DNA from: Aureimonas sp. AU20
GTDB lineage: Bacteria > Pseudomonadota > Alphaproteobacteria > Rhizobiales > Rhizobiaceae
NCBI RefSeq assembly: GCF_001442755.1
Contig: NZ_CP006367.1
Location: forward strand, 868,001-932,000
Direction: 5' to 3'
Length of the DNA stretch: 64,000 bases
The notes under the pieces are model-generated. The model did no database searches, was not told the origin of the DNA, and was given only the letters and a program-made list of their open reading frames with translations. Of this stretch, positions 15,564 to 24,190 are shown one piece after another (position 1 is the stretch's first letter; each line of letters begins with the position of its first letter). The translations under genes were made by a program, and so were the position numbers.

Positions 15564-16319
15564 TCAGATGGTGCGTCCTCCATCCACCTCCAGCACCACG
15601 CCCGTCACAAACCGCGCGTCGTCCGAGGCGAGATAGAGGCAGGCGCCGGCGATGTCGTCGGGCTCCGAAAGGCGACCAAGCGGGATCGTGGCGATGAACT
15701 TCGCGCGGTTCTCCGGCGTGTCGGGCAGGCCCATGAAGCTTTCCAGAAGCGCCGTCGCGCCCATCACCGGCGCCACGGCGTTGACGCGGATGCCGCGCGG
15801 AGCGAGCTCGACCGCGAGCGAGCGGCTGAGCATGTTCACCGCGCCCTTGGAGCCGTTGTACCAGGTGAGGCCGGGCCGGGGGCGGATGCCCGCCGTGGAC
15901 CCGATATTGAGAATGACGCCGCCGCCTTGGGCCGTGAAGGCCGACAGGCTGGCCTGGACCGAATGGTAGATCGACTTCACGTTGATCGCGAAGACGCGGT
16001 CGAATTCGTCCTCGCTCACCTCCTCCAGCGGCTTGTTGCGATGGGTCCAGCCGGCATTGTTGACGAGAATGTCGAGCCGGCCGCCATGGTCGACTGCCCT
16101 GGCGATGGCGCGGTCGAAATCGGCGCGGCGCGTCACGTCGCCCGCAAGGCTCGTGGCGGCCTCGCCGATCCGCTCGGCCACCCGTCGCCCGCCGGCTTCG
16201 TCGAGGTCGAAAATGGTGACGCGGGCCCCCTCGCGCGCGAAGCGCTCGGCAATGGCGGCGCCGAAGCCCGAGGCGGCACCCGTCACCAGCGCCGACTTGC
16301 CCTCGAGGCGCCCGCTCAT
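15564..16319 (-). CDS. SDR-family NAD(P)-dependent dehydrogenase
   Basis: 251 residues, classical short-chain dehydrogenase. Nucleotide motif TGAASGFG (14-21), NNAG at about 88, catalytic Ser in NIGSTAG, YNGSK for the Tyr/Lys pair, and a C-terminal GVVLEVDGGRTI. Asp after strand 2 (IFDLDEAG) suggests NAD rather than NADP. The start codon overlaps the stop of the SnoaL-like gene (ATGA). Last gene of the minus-strand catabolic operon; a likely alcohol or glutathionyl-alcohol dehydrogenase in it (inference). Confidence 0.9.
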   Translation of the reverse strand: MSGRLEGKSALVTGAASGFGAAIAERFAREGARVTIFDLDEAGGRRVAERIGEAATSLAGDVTRRADFDRAIARAVDHGGRLDILVNNAGWTHRNKPLEEVSEDEFDRVFAINVKSIYHSVQASLSAFTAQGGGVILNIGSTAGIRPRPGLTWYNGSKGAVNMLSRSLAVELAPRGIRVNAVAPVMGATALLESFMGLPDTPENRAKFIATIPLGRLSEPDDIAGACLYLASDDARFVTGVVLEVDGGRTI

Positions 16320-16735
16320 ATCGCGGACACGCCGAGCTGCTTGAGAAGGCCGAGATTGTCGAGCAGCGCCCAGTGCTCGACCAGCTTGCCGTCCTTAAAC
16401 TCGAAAAGGTCGAGGACGCCGATATCGATGGGGCGGCCCGTGGCGGCAAGGCCCATCAGCTCGCCGCCATGCGTGCCCTTGACGCGCAGGCGCACCAGGA
16501 CTTTCTCGCCCTCCGCGATCACGTCCTCGATCGGCAGTTCCATGTCGGGAATGCCGGGATGCAGCGCGTCGGCCAACTGCTTCACGCCGTCCGGCCCGCG
16601 CACCTCGAAAGGCAGTCCGGGGTCGTGGCGGCGGAAGGCGGGGTCGATATGGGTCTGCCACCAGGCCTCGTCCCGGCGCAGGAAGGCGGCGAAATAATCC
16701 CGCGCCAGCTGCTTGTTGGTCTCCTGTGTCGCCAT
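16316..16735 (-). CDS. SnoaL-like / ester-cyclase family protein
   Basis: 139 residues from ATG 16735, chosen because GGGAGG lies six bases upstream; a longer frame begins at 16759. NTF2-like cone fold of the SnoaL/ester-cyclase type: ARDYFAAFLRRDEAWW at the start, then PFEVRGPDGVKQLADAL, VRLRVKGTHGGELMG and VLDLFEFKDGKLVEHWA. Members isomerise or hydrate small polar substrates, but many are uncharacterised. Coupled by overlap to the SDR gene and 33 bases after the GST gene. Confidence 0.8.
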   Translation of the reverse strand: MATQETNKQLARDYFAAFLRRDEAWWQTHIDPAFRRHDPGLPFEVRGPDGVKQLADALHPGIPDMELPIEDVIAEGEKVLVRLRVKGTHGGELMGLAATGRPIDIGVLDLFEFKDGKLVEHWALLDNLGLLKQLGVSAI

Positions 16736-16768
16736 GTCGTCCTCCCAGACTGTCGGCATTGCGGATCG

Positions 16769-17365
16769 TCAGACGTAAGGTTCGCTCGCCGCGAAGGCGG
16801 GCCGCGCGGCAACCTGGGCGCGCAGGGTGTCCAGCCGGGGCAGGGGCTCCAGCCAAGGCTCGCCGGCAAAGCGCAGGCGGAGATAGTCGAGCGCCACGAT
16901 CGCGGTGATCACGGCGATGTCCGGCGTGCCGCCGCCATAGGCCGGCGGATCGGCCTCCAGGGCGCGGAAGCCCTCGACGATGGTGCGGCGGCGGCGCAGG
17001 CCGACCCGGTGCTCGCCGAAGTTCGGATCGACCTGCATCCGGTTGGTGACGATGTTGGCCATGGCGTCGATCACGCCCATGGCGCGGCCGGCGAGGCTGA
17101 TCGTGCGGTCGAGCGGGCCGGCGAGGAGCGAGGGCTCCGGCCGCTTCCGCTCCAGCCACAGAAGGATCAGCAGGCTCTCGGTGATCGGCAGTCCCTCCTC
17201 GGTGGCAAGCGTCGGCACGCGCGCCGCCGAGTTGAGTTCCAGGAGTGCCGGCTCGTCGTTCCAAGGGTTGACGATCTCGGTCGCGGAAAGGTCGAAGCCC
17301 TTCTCGCCGAGCGCGATGCGGGCGACGCGCGCATAGGGCGAGGTCGTGTTGGTCAGAATGCGCAT
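16769..17365 (-). CDS. Glutathione S-transferase family protein
   Basis: 198 residues. Thioredoxin-like domain (1-80) starting MRILTNTTSPYARVARIAL, with the cis-Pro in ARVPTLA and the glutathione gamma-glutamyl contact ITES. All-helical C-terminal domain (88-198) with DIAVITAIVALDYLRLRF. No active-site cysteine is obvious; Thr7/Ser9 near the N-terminus are the likely thiol-stabilising residues. Its ATG shares a base with the stop of the second GST-like gene, so the two are translated together. Confidence 0.88.
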   Translation of the reverse strand: MRILTNTTSPYARVARIALGEKGFDLSATEIVNPWNDEPALLELNSAARVPTLATEEGLPITESLLILLWLERKRPEPSLLAGPLDRTISLAGRAMGVIDAMANIVTNRMQVDPNFGEHRVGLRRRRTIVEGFRALEADPPAYGGGTPDIAVITAIVALDYLRLRFAGEPWLEPLPRLDTLRAQVAARPAFAASEPYV

Positions 17366-18321
17366 CAGGCCGCTGCCGCCGTCTTTTTGGTATCGGCCGC
17401 TTCCTCGCTGACGGCGCTGTAGCCGAAGCGCGGGAAGTGGACATGCACCGTGCCGCCGCGCTCGCTCTCGTGGCGGATCACCAGTTCGCGCGGATCGGCG
17501 GCCACCAGCACGCCGCGGATCGGATCATTGGCGTCGTCGGTGCGGATGGCGACCGTCTCGCCCGCCTCAAGCCCGCTCGGGTCGTCCACGGCCACGCCGC
17601 CCGTCGGCTCCGGGTCCGCTTCGCGGGCGATGCGAAGGGCGTCCTCGGCGCTCAAGGGGGAACGCTCGCCATGGCCGAGCGCGCTGACGCGCTCCATCCA
17701 TTGGAGGATCGCCGGCGTGAAGGGCAGCAACCGGTCGGCCTCCGCGCCGGCGTGGGTGCGCACGAACCAGAGCGTGTGATAGGCGGAGAGATCGGCCGCC
17801 GAGGCGCCGGGGCCGAGCAGGAAGGCGCGACCGTCCCGCAGCATGTCGGCGAGATGGGACATCTGCGCGGAGACGCGCTGCCGGTTCACCGACAGATCGC
17901 GCACGGAGGCGTCCTTCGAGAAGTCGTGGCGCATGAAGGCGATGCGATCCTCGATGAATTCCGGCGGCACGCCGTCGCCGATGATCGAGGTCGCGATGGA
18001 GGCGGCGGGAAGGAAGGTGGTCGTGTCCGCCCACCAGGACAGGATCGCGGCCAGCCCCGCCTGCCCGCCGGGATAGAGCGTCGGCTCGGGAAAGCGGCGC
18101 TCCAGCTCGGCGAAGATCAGCGCCGTGTCGCAATAGATGTCGGCGCCGATCTGCAGGACCGGCGAGCGGCGATAGCCGGCGGTCAGCGGCACCGTGTCGG
18201 GCCGGGGCGGCCAGATCGGCGTTTCCACCGAGCGCCAGGCGAGGCCCTTGTGGCCGAAGGCAAGGCGCACCTTCTCGCCGAAGGGCGAGAGATCGTAGTG
18301 ATGCAGGATGGGTTGGTCCAT
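17365..18321 (-). CDS. GST-like protein with an added C-terminal beta domain
   Basis: 318 residues, about 100 longer than a normal GST. Residues 1-80 are a GST thioredoxin domain (LHHYDLSPFGEKVRLAFGHK, with SPF in the active-site position and YRRSPVLQIGADIY holding the cis-Pro). Residues 90-235 are helical (LGPGASAADLSAYHTLWFVR). The last 75-80 residues (GGVAVDDPSGLEAGETVAI to VHVHFPRFGYSAV) read as a small all-beta domain, followed by an alanine-rich tail. It follows the iron alcohol dehydrogenase gene by 48 bases. Likely a dedicated glutathione-conjugating or isomerising enzyme of the island. Confidence 0.85.
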   Translation of the reverse strand: MDQPILHHYDLSPFGEKVRLAFGHKGLAWRSVETPIWPPRPDTVPLTAGYRRSPVLQIGADIYCDTALIFAELERRFPEPTLYPGGQAGLAAILSWWADTTTFLPAASIATSIIGDGVPPEFIEDRIAFMRHDFSKDASVRDLSVNRQRVSAQMSHLADMLRDGRAFLLGPGASAADLSAYHTLWFVRTHAGAEADRLLPFTPAILQWMERVSALGHGERSPLSAEDALRIAREADPEPTGGVAVDDPSGLEAGETVAIRTDDANDPIRGVLVAADPRELVIRHESERGGTVHVHFPRFGYSAVSEEAADTKKTAAAA

Positions 18322-18369
18322 GGCACGTCCCTCCCAGAACGCGGCGACGGTTGACGGGGGCGGGCCGCC

Positions 18370-19575
18370 TCAGGCGAGGCAGCGCCGGAAGATCTCTTCG
18401 GCCTGGGCGACGGTCATCTTGCGCACCGAGGGGCAGGCGATGACCGTGTGGTCGTTGGCGGTCCTGGGGTCGAAGTCGCGCGCCGCGATGCCGGCATAGA
18501 GGCCCGGCACGGCGCGCTCGGCCATCTCGCGCACGCGCGCCTCGGGAAGCTGTGCGGGCGTGAAGCGCTGGGGGAAGCCGATGTCGCGGTAAAGGTCGCG
18601 GATGGCTTCGGCGCAGGCCTCGATCGTCTCGGTTCGTGTCAGCCCCGCCGTCTCCACCTCCAGCGCTTCGGCCAGCGGCTTTACCTTGTGCGGCAGGACC
18701 GCGAGGTTGAAGGCGGTGACATCGGGCAGGAGCACGCCGACGCCGTAGGGGTGGGGCAGGTCGAGATGGCCCTCCAGCGGCAGGGACAGGGCGTGGCCAT
18801 GGCCGAGCCGGGCATTGCCGCAGGCGATGTTGGCCATGCAGGAGGCCATGAGATTGTCGCCGCGCGCCGCCTCGTCGTCGGAATTGATCGAAGCGCGCAA
18901 CGAGCCGTATTGCAGGCGCACGGCGGCGATGGCGAGCGCATCGGTGATGGGCGAGCCGATGGCGCTGAAATAGGCCTCCACCGCATGGGTCAGCGCATCC
19001 ACCGCCGGCAGCGCGGCGACGCGCATGGGCAGCGAGCGCAGCGTCACCGGGTCGAGGATCGCCGCATCGGGAAAGCTCAAGGGGCCGCCGCCGAGCAGCT
19101 TCAAGTGTCGCTCCTCGTCCTTGACGATGGTCCATTGCGAGACCTCGGAGCCCGAGCCCGCCGTGGTCGGCACCATGATCATCGGCAGGGCGCGCTTGTC
19201 GAACCGGCCGACGCCGGTGCATTCGGCCATGGGCTTATCGTTGGTCGCGACGATGGCGATGCCCTTGCCCGTGCACATCACCGAGCCGCCGCCGATGCAG
19301 ACGACGCCGTCGATGCCCTCGCGGCGCACCCGCTGCCCCTGCGCGTCGATATGCGAGCAGCGCGCGTCGATGCCGCATTCGTCGAAGCGGGCGACGGCGA
19401 GCCCGGCCTCCTCGAGGGCGGCCAGAGCATCGGCATGGAATGGCTGCGTGGAGATGACGGGATCGGAGACGACGAGCACGCGGCGCATCTTCAGATCGCG
19501 CGCCAGCTGCCCTATCGTGGCGAGCGAGCCCGGTCCGGCGACGACGCGCGTCGGCATGTAGAACTGGCTGATCAA
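18370..19575 (-). CDS. Iron-containing alcohol dehydrogenase / maleylacetate-reductase family
   Basis: 401 residues from TTG 19575, preferred because GGGAGG lies eight bases upstream and homologues begin at ISQFYMPTRVVAGPG; a longer frame opens at ATG 19680. Group III Fe-ADH: NAD-binding GGGSVMCTGKGIA, MIMVPTTAGSGSE, and metal ligands Asp/His in DALTHAVEA and HGHALSLPLEGHLDLPHPYG. Such enzymes reduce aldehydes or oxidise alcohols, or act on maleylacetate-type acids. First gene of the five-gene block ending in the SDR. A palindrome at 19684-19702 lies about 110 bases upstream of the start. Confidence 0.88.
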   Translation of the reverse strand: MISQFYMPTRVVAGPGSLATIGQLARDLKMRRVLVVSDPVISTQPFHADALAALEEAGLAVARFDECGIDARCSHIDAQGQRVRREGIDGVVCIGGGSVMCTGKGIAIVATNDKPMAECTGVGRFDKRALPMIMVPTTAGSGSEVSQWTIVKDEERHLKLLGGGPLSFPDAAILDPVTLRSLPMRVAALPAVDALTHAVEAYFSAIGSPITDALAIAAVRLQYGSLRASINSDDEAARGDNLMASCMANIACGNARLGHGHALSLPLEGHLDLPHPYGVGVLLPDVTAFNLAVLPHKVKPLAEALEVETAGLTRTETIEACAEAIRDLYRDIGFPQRFTPAQLPEARVREMAERAVPGLYAGIAARDFDPRTANDHTVIACPSVRKMTVAQAEEIFRRCLA

Positions 19576-19683
19576 CGACGGTTCCTCCCGAAACGCCGGA
19601 GCGACCTCGATCGCTGCTTGCTGGGCTGGCTGAAGAGTGACGCGGCCCGGGGCGGGGCCGCCAATAGGGCTTTTGTCCACCCG

Positions 19684-19702
19684 CCATCGCGCCCCGCTAT
19701 GG
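19684..19702. promoter_or_regulatory. Candidate LysR operator upstream of the Fe-ADH gene
   Basis: CCATCG-N7-CTATGG, one mismatch from the palindrome CCATAG-N7-CTATGG found at 24039-24057, with the same spacing. It lies between the aldehyde dehydrogenase stop and the Fe-ADH start, implying a separate promoter for the downstream block. Confidence 0.5.
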
Positions 19703-19748
19703 CGCGGGGACGCTTGGGCGAGCGGCGCTGGCGCCCAACCGCGCGGCG

Positions 19749-21215
19749 TCAGCCGTGCTTGAGGATCGTGGTGCGCAGGGTCGAGACGTCGTGCAGCGCG
19801 GCGAAGCCCTTCTCGCGGCCATGGCCGGACTTCTTCATGCCGCCGAAGGGCAGCTCGATGCCGCCGCCGGCCCCGAAGGCGTTGATATAGACCTGGCCGG
19901 CCTTGATGCCGCGCGCCACGCGCATCGCGCGGTTGCCGTCATGCGACCAGACGGCGGCCATCAGGCCGTAATCCGTGCCGTTGGCCAGGCGCACCGCATC
20001 CGCCTCGTCCTCGAAGGGTAGGACCGACAGGACCGGGCCGAACACTTCCTTGGTCGCCAGCTCGTTGGCGCGCGGCACCGGCCCGTAGATGCGGGGCGCC
20101 ACGAAGAAGCCGGCCTCCGGCACGCCCTCGGCCACCTGTCCCGAAGCCAGAACCGGCACGCCGCTTTCCTCGGCGCGGGCGAAGAAGCCCTCGATGCGCG
20201 CCTTCTGCGTGGCGTTGATGACGGGTCCGAGATCGCGGTCCATCTCGGGCGTTCCGGCGGTGAGCTTGCCGAAGCGGTCCGCCAGCGCCTCCACCACCTC
20301 GTCGTAGCGGCTGCGTTCGACCAGGACGCGCGAGCCCGCCGAGCAGGTCTGGCCGGCATTCTGCACCATGGTCGTGGCGATGGTGCTCGCCGCCGTTTCC
20401 AGGTCGGCGTCGCCAAAGAGGACGTGCGGGCTCTTGCCGCCGAGTTCGAGCGTGCAGCCGATGTGGTTTTTGGCCGCCGCGCTCTGGATCAGCGTGCCCA
20501 CCTCGGGGGAGCCCGTGAAGGAGATGAAGTCGATGTCGCGATGGCCGGACAGCGCCGCGCCGGCCTCCTCGCCAAGGCCCGGCACGATGTTAAGCGCGCC
20601 TTCGGGGAAGCCGACCGAGGCCGCGAGTTCGGCAAGGCGCAGCGGCGTCAGGCAGGCGTCCTCGGCGGGTTTCACCACGCAGGCATTGCCCATGGCGAGC
20701 GCCGGGCCGACCGTGCGGCCGAACATCTGCGCGGGATAGTTCCAGGGAATGACATGGGCGGTGACGCCGTAGGGCACGCGCTCGGTGGTGACGAAATAGC
20801 CGGGCAGGAAGGGAATGGTTTCGCCATGCACCTTGTCGGCAGCGCCGCCGTAGAACTCGAAATAGCGGGCGGTCGCCACCATGTCGGCGCGCGCCTGTTT
20901 CATGGGCTTGCCGGTGTCGCGCGCTTCCAGAAGCGCCAGCTCCTCGGCATGGGACTCGATCGCCAGCGCCAGCTTGGACAGAAGCCGGCCGCGTTCGGTG
21001 GCCGAGAGCTTGCCCCAGGCGCCGCCTTCGACGGCCCGGCGCGCGGCCTTCACCGCGCGGTCGACATCCTCCGCCCCGCCGGCCGCGATCTCGGCGAAGA
21101 CCAGCCCTTCCGCCGGCGCCACGACCTCGATCGTGCGACCGCTCGCGGCGGGGTGCCAGCGATTGTCGATGAAGACGCCCTGGGCGGCGCTGCGGGCGGG
21201 GGAATGGGCATTCAT
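19749..21215 (-). CDS. NAD(P)-dependent aldehyde dehydrogenase
   Basis: 488 residues from ATG 21215 (GAGGAGCGCC ten bases upstream); the open frame continues upstream but without homology. ALDH superfamily: VIPWNYPAQMF with the catalytic Asn, FTGSPEVG Rossmann loop, LELGGKSPHV with the general-base Glu, NAGQTCSAGSR with the nucleophile Cys, and KEVFGPVLSV. The closest style is betaine-aldehyde/gamma-aminobutyraldehyde dehydrogenases of broad specificity. It probably oxidises the aldehyde made by one of the island dehydrogenases. An operator-like palindrome lies 224 bases upstream. Confidence 0.92.
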   Translation of the reverse strand: MNAHSPARSAAQGVFIDNRWHPAASGRTIEVVAPAEGLVFAEIAAGGAEDVDRAVKAARRAVEGGAWGKLSATERGRLLSKLALAIESHAEELALLEARDTGKPMKQARADMVATARYFEFYGGAADKVHGETIPFLPGYFVTTERVPYGVTAHVIPWNYPAQMFGRTVGPALAMGNACVVKPAEDACLTPLRLAELAASVGFPEGALNIVPGLGEEAGAALSGHRDIDFISFTGSPEVGTLIQSAAAKNHIGCTLELGGKSPHVLFGDADLETAASTIATTMVQNAGQTCSAGSRVLVERSRYDEVVEALADRFGKLTAGTPEMDRDLGPVINATQKARIEGFFARAEESGVPVLASGQVAEGVPEAGFFVAPRIYGPVPRANELATKEVFGPVLSVLPFEDEADAVRLANGTDYGLMAAVWSHDGNRAMRVARGIKAGQVYINAFGAGGGIELPFGGMKKSGHGREKGFAALHDVSTLRTTILKHG

Positions 21216-21309
21216 GGCAGGCGCTCCTCGAATCAAGGGCAGGGGGACACGGGCGCGCCGAACGGCGAGCTTGCCGCTCCAGACTTCTACTTTCGCCGCA
21301 TCATCCGAC

Positions 21310-21331
21310 GGCAAAGCGTGGCCGCTTTGCC
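21310..21331. repeat. Inverted repeat related to hairpin 1
   Basis: GGCAAAGCG-TGGC-CGCTTTGCC, a perfect 9-bp stem. The core is the same as in the 11920-11959 hairpin. It lies between the LysR gene and the aldehyde dehydrogenase start. Confidence 0.75.
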
Positions 21332-21438
21332 TGGACATGCCTAGCCGTCCTCCACCGGCGCGCCCGCAATGCCGTTGGTATGGGAAGAGATATCCGCCTC
21401 GCCGGCCCGCCTCGCCAAGACAAGTTTGCGCTTTCCCG

Positions 21439-21455
21439 CATAGGCCGGACCTATG
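21439..21455. promoter_or_regulatory. Candidate LysR operator upstream of the aldehyde dehydrogenase
   Basis: Perfect palindrome CATAGG-N5-CCTATG, identical in half-sites and spacing to 24064-24080. The inner T-N11-A layout fits a LysR box. It sits between the LysR stop (21504) and the ALDH start (21215). Confidence 0.6.
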
Positions 21456-21503
21456 GCTCGCGCTTCGGCCCACGGGGAACGAAGAGGGAGAGGGAAGGCC
21501 GGC

Positions 21504-22451
21504 TCAGGCGCTGACGCGCATCTGCGCGCCGCTCCAGGCGCCCGAGCGCACGAGGTCGCGCAGCGTGCGCCGGCAGAGCTTCTCCACCGCTTGGACGGCA
21601 TGGGAGAGCGGCCGGTCGATCGGCTCCACCAGATGCACCGTGCGCAGGAAGGCCGGCTCGAAGGGCCAGGCGCGCAGCGAGCCCTCCTCGGTCTCGCGCC
21701 GGATCGCATGGGCCGGCAGCACGGAATAGCCGAGCCCCTGCTCGACCAGCGACTTGATGGCGCCATAGGCGTCGATCTCGATGGCGGTGGCGAGTTGCAC
21801 GCCATGGGCCGCCGCGCGCTCCTCCACGAGATCGCGTAACCCGTGGCCGGGGCTCGGCAGGATGAGGGGGAGGTCGGCCAGCCGGGCGACGGGCACGCTG
21901 CTGCCGGTCGCCGGCAGGGCGCCGGCATCGGGATCGGCGGCAGGGCCGAACAGATGCAGCGCTTCCGAGAGGAGGCCGATGGACCGCAGGCCGCGATCCT
22001 CGACGAAAGCGTAGAGCAAGCCGAGATCGACCCGCCCGAGGCGCAGCCAGTCCAGGACATAGCCGCTCATCGCCTCGGCGATCCGCAGCTTCACCTTGGG
22101 CAGTTCCGCCTGGGCGGCGAGGACGAGGGGCACGCCCAGAACCTGCGCGATCGAGGAGGGCAGGCCGAGGCGCACCTCGCCCGCCGGCTCGGCGCCGCTG
22201 CCCCGGATCTCGCGCTCGGCCTCCTCGAACTGCGCGACGATGGCGCGGGCGTTGCGCAGAAGAATTTCGCCCGCCTCGGTCGGCTGCACGCCCTGCGGCG
22301 TGCGAAACAGGAGCGGCACGCCGAGATCGGCTTCCATGTTGCGGATGTGGAGGCTGAGCGACGGCTGGGCGACGTTGAGCTTCCCGGCCGCGCGCGAGAT
22401 CGACCCGCTCTCGACGATGGCGACGAAATATCTGAGCTGCCTGACATCCAC
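21504..22451 (-). CDS. LysR-family regulator of the catabolic island
   Basis: 315 residues from GTG 22451 with GGAGGAAT upstream. N-terminal winged helix (RQLRYFVAIVESGSISRAAG, VAQPSLSLHIRNME) and a C-terminal periplasmic-binding-like effector domain. It reads like the nitrogen-assimilation/CbbR-NAC branch that begins DVRQLRYFVAIVE. It lies inside the minus-strand series between the CoA-transferase and aldehyde dehydrogenase genes, and CATAG-type palindromes flank those genes. It is therefore the probable activator, responding to a pathway intermediate. Confidence 0.9.
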   Translation of the reverse strand: MDVRQLRYFVAIVESGSISRAAGKLNVAQPSLSLHIRNMEADLGVPLLFRTPQGVQPTEAGEILLRNARAIVAQFEEAEREIRGSGAEPAGEVRLGLPSSIAQVLGVPLVLAAQAELPKVKLRIAEAMSGYVLDWLRLGRVDLGLLYAFVEDRGLRSIGLLSEALHLFGPAADPDAGALPATGSSVPVARLADLPLILPSPGHGLRDLVEERAAAHGVQLATAIEIDAYGAIKSLVEQGLGYSVLPAHAIRRETEEGSLRAWPFEPAFLRTVHLVEPIDRPLSHAVQAVEKLCRRTLRDLVRSGAWSGAQMRVSA

Positions 22452-22794
22452 ACGCGATTCCTCCCGGCGCGGAGCCTAGAGGCGGACGGGAATCCTGGAT
22501 AGGTCTCGTGTCCGATCGGTGAGGATCGGACGGGCGGCCGCCGGGGATGACGTCGCCCCTGCGGCGTCTTGGGCCATCCGCCCGAACGACCGGAGGGCAT
22601 CGGCGGCTCGGCCGACGGCCCCGAAACGCCGGGCCGATCCGCAGCCGCAAGTGGCTTCGCAGACGCAATCCACCCGCTCTTCCAGGCCGGTCGGTGCGGG
22701 CGGCCTGAGAGATCGGCGAGGGGCCCTGGCAGGCCATCGCTGGCTCTCCAGACCGGACGGCCAAAGCCTTGCGACCAATCGATGCGGCGCGGCG
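22452..22794. other. Intergenic region between CoA transferase and LysR genes
   Basis: No gene in 343 bases. It contains a perfect 8-bp stem (GTCCGATC ... GATCGGAC, 22510-22531) near the LysR start, which could be an autoregulatory site or a terminator for the CoA-transferase transcript. No CATAG palindrome is seen here. Confidence 0.5.
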
Positions 22795-23943
22795 TCAGGC
22801 CGCGCTATGGAGGGAGCCGGAGGGGGCGAACTCGGCGCGCAGCGCTTCGCTCTGCTGGCCGAGCGCGGGAACGGGGCGGAACGCCGGGGCCTCGCCGTCG
22901 AAGCGCGCGCCGGGCGCGAGATAGCGCACCGGGCCGGCGGGCGTCTCCACCGTGACGAAGCGGTTCTGCGGATGGTCGGCGAGGTCCTGCATGGAGCTGA
23001 CACGGCCATAGGCGATGCGGGCGCGCTCCAGCCGCTCGATCATCTCGGGTCGGTCGGCTTTCGCAAAGGCGCCGGTGACGATGGCGTCGAGCCGCTCTCG
23101 GTTGGCGACGCGCCGGCTGTTGTCGGAGAATTGCGGATCGCTCGCCACCTCCGGCGCCAGCAGAACCTCGCGACAGAGATTGGCCCATTCGCGCTCGTTC
23201 TGGATGGAGAACAGAACGGCGGCGCCGTCGCGGCAGGCATAGGCCCCATAGGGCGCGATGGTCGGATGGTTCAGACCGGAGCGCGCCGGCTCCTTGCCGC
23301 CATAGACATATTGGAGATACGGCACGTTCATCCAGTCGGCGAGCGCATGGAAGAGCGAGACGTCGATATGGCGCCCTTGCCCCGTCCGTTCGCGGCCGAG
23401 CAGCGCCTGCAACACGGCCTGGAAGGCCGTCATCCCAGCCGCGATGTCGCAGACCGAGACGCCGACCCGCGCCATGCCCTGCTCGTTGCCGGTGATAGCG
23501 GAGAGGCCGCTCTCGGCCTGGACCAGGAGATCATAAGCCTTCAGGTCGCGGTACGGTCCCTCGTCGCCATAGCCGGAGATGGAGCAGGTGACGAGGCGCG
23601 GGTTTTGCCGTCGCAGCTCGGCCGGGGCGAAGCCCAGCTTGTCGATGACGCCGGGCGCGAGATTCTGGACGAAGACGTCGGCGCGCTCGATCATGGCGGC
23701 GAGGACCGCCTTATCGGCGGGCGCCTTCAAGTCGAGGCAGACGGATTCCTTGCCCCGGTTCAGCCAGACGAAGTAGGCGCTCTCGCCTTTCACCAGATGG
23801 TCGTAGCCGCGCGCGAAATCGCCCTCCGGCCGCTCCACTTTGATGACACGCGCGCCGGCATCGGCCAGACGGCTGGACAGATAGGGCGCCGCCACCGCCT
23901 GCTCGACCGAGACGACGAGAAGATCCTTGAGATCGGTGTTCAC
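22795..23943 (-). CDS. CaiB/BaiF-type (family III) CoA transferase
   Basis: 382 residues. Family III CoA-transferase features: VSVEQAVAAPYLSSRLADAG, RVIKVERPEGDFAR, WLNRGKESVCLDLK, and the region VGVSVCDIAAGMTAFQAV holding the catalytic Asp. These enzymes move CoA from a donor such as succinyl-CoA to a carboxylic acid. It is divergent from the CoA-ester lyase gene, with two palindromes in the shared 247-base promoter. With the lyase and class I fumarase it fits a succinyl-CoA:citramalate (or similar C5 dicarboxylate) CoA transferase. That specificity is inference. Confidence 0.88.
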   Translation of the reverse strand: MNTDLKDLLVVSVEQAVAAPYLSSRLADAGARVIKVERPEGDFARGYDHLVKGESAYFVWLNRGKESVCLDLKAPADKAVLAAMIERADVFVQNLAPGVIDKLGFAPAELRRQNPRLVTCSISGYGDEGPYRDLKAYDLLVQAESGLSAITGNEQGMARVGVSVCDIAAGMTAFQAVLQALLGRERTGQGRHIDVSLFHALADWMNVPYLQYVYGGKEPARSGLNHPTIAPYGAYACRDGAAVLFSIQNEREWANLCREVLLAPEVASDPQFSDNSRRVANRERLDAIVTGAFAKADRPEMIERLERARIAYGRVSSMQDLADHPQNRFVTVETPAGPVRYLAPGARFDGEAPAFRPVPALGQQSEALRAEFAPSGSLHSAA

Positions 23944-24038
23944 CGACGCCGCTCCCGCAAATGACTGGACAGGGTTCGCATGGCGCCCAGCCTAGCGTCG
24001 GCGTTTGTCGCTCCGCCAATAGCGATGTCCTTGCTCGC

Positions 24039-24057
24039 CCATAGCGCCCTTCTATGG
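24039..24057. promoter_or_regulatory. Candidate LysR operator (N7 type) in divergent promoter
   Basis: Perfect palindrome CCATAG-CGCCCTT-CTATGG. It lies 96 bases from the CoA-transferase start, and its right neighbour is a second palindrome seven bases away. Confidence 0.6.
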
Positions 24058-24063
24058 CGCCGC

Positions 24064-24080
24064 CATAGGCGCGGCCTATG
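24064..24080. promoter_or_regulatory. Candidate LysR operator (N5 type) in divergent promoter
   Basis: Perfect palindrome CATAGG-CGCGG-CCTATG with the same halves and spacing as 21439-21455. It lies 111 bases upstream of the CoA-lyase ATG. Paired recognition and activation sites of this kind are normal for LysR regulators. Confidence 0.65.
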
Positions 24081-24190
24081 CCCGATAGCGCGAAAGCTTA
24101 TTTCCATGTTGGAGCCGGTGGACGCACATCGGATGGAAGCATTCCAGACGAGGGGCCGTTCGGGAGGCCCTTGAGGGGAGGGGGAGAGCC

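Noticed and set aside
15225..16697. Long plus-strand open frame (490 codons) opposite the SDR and SnoaL genes
   Set aside because: It is antisense to well-supported genes and is rich in Arg/Gly/His without family resemblance: a GC-driven shadow.
18448..19890. Long plus-strand open frame (480 codons) opposite the Fe-ADH gene
   Set aside because: Antisense shadow of a clear dehydrogenase.
23944..24190. CATAG palindromes considered as a terminator hairpin
   Set aside because: They lie between divergent starts, have no T-tract and recur with fixed spacing upstream of other genes, so operator function fits better.
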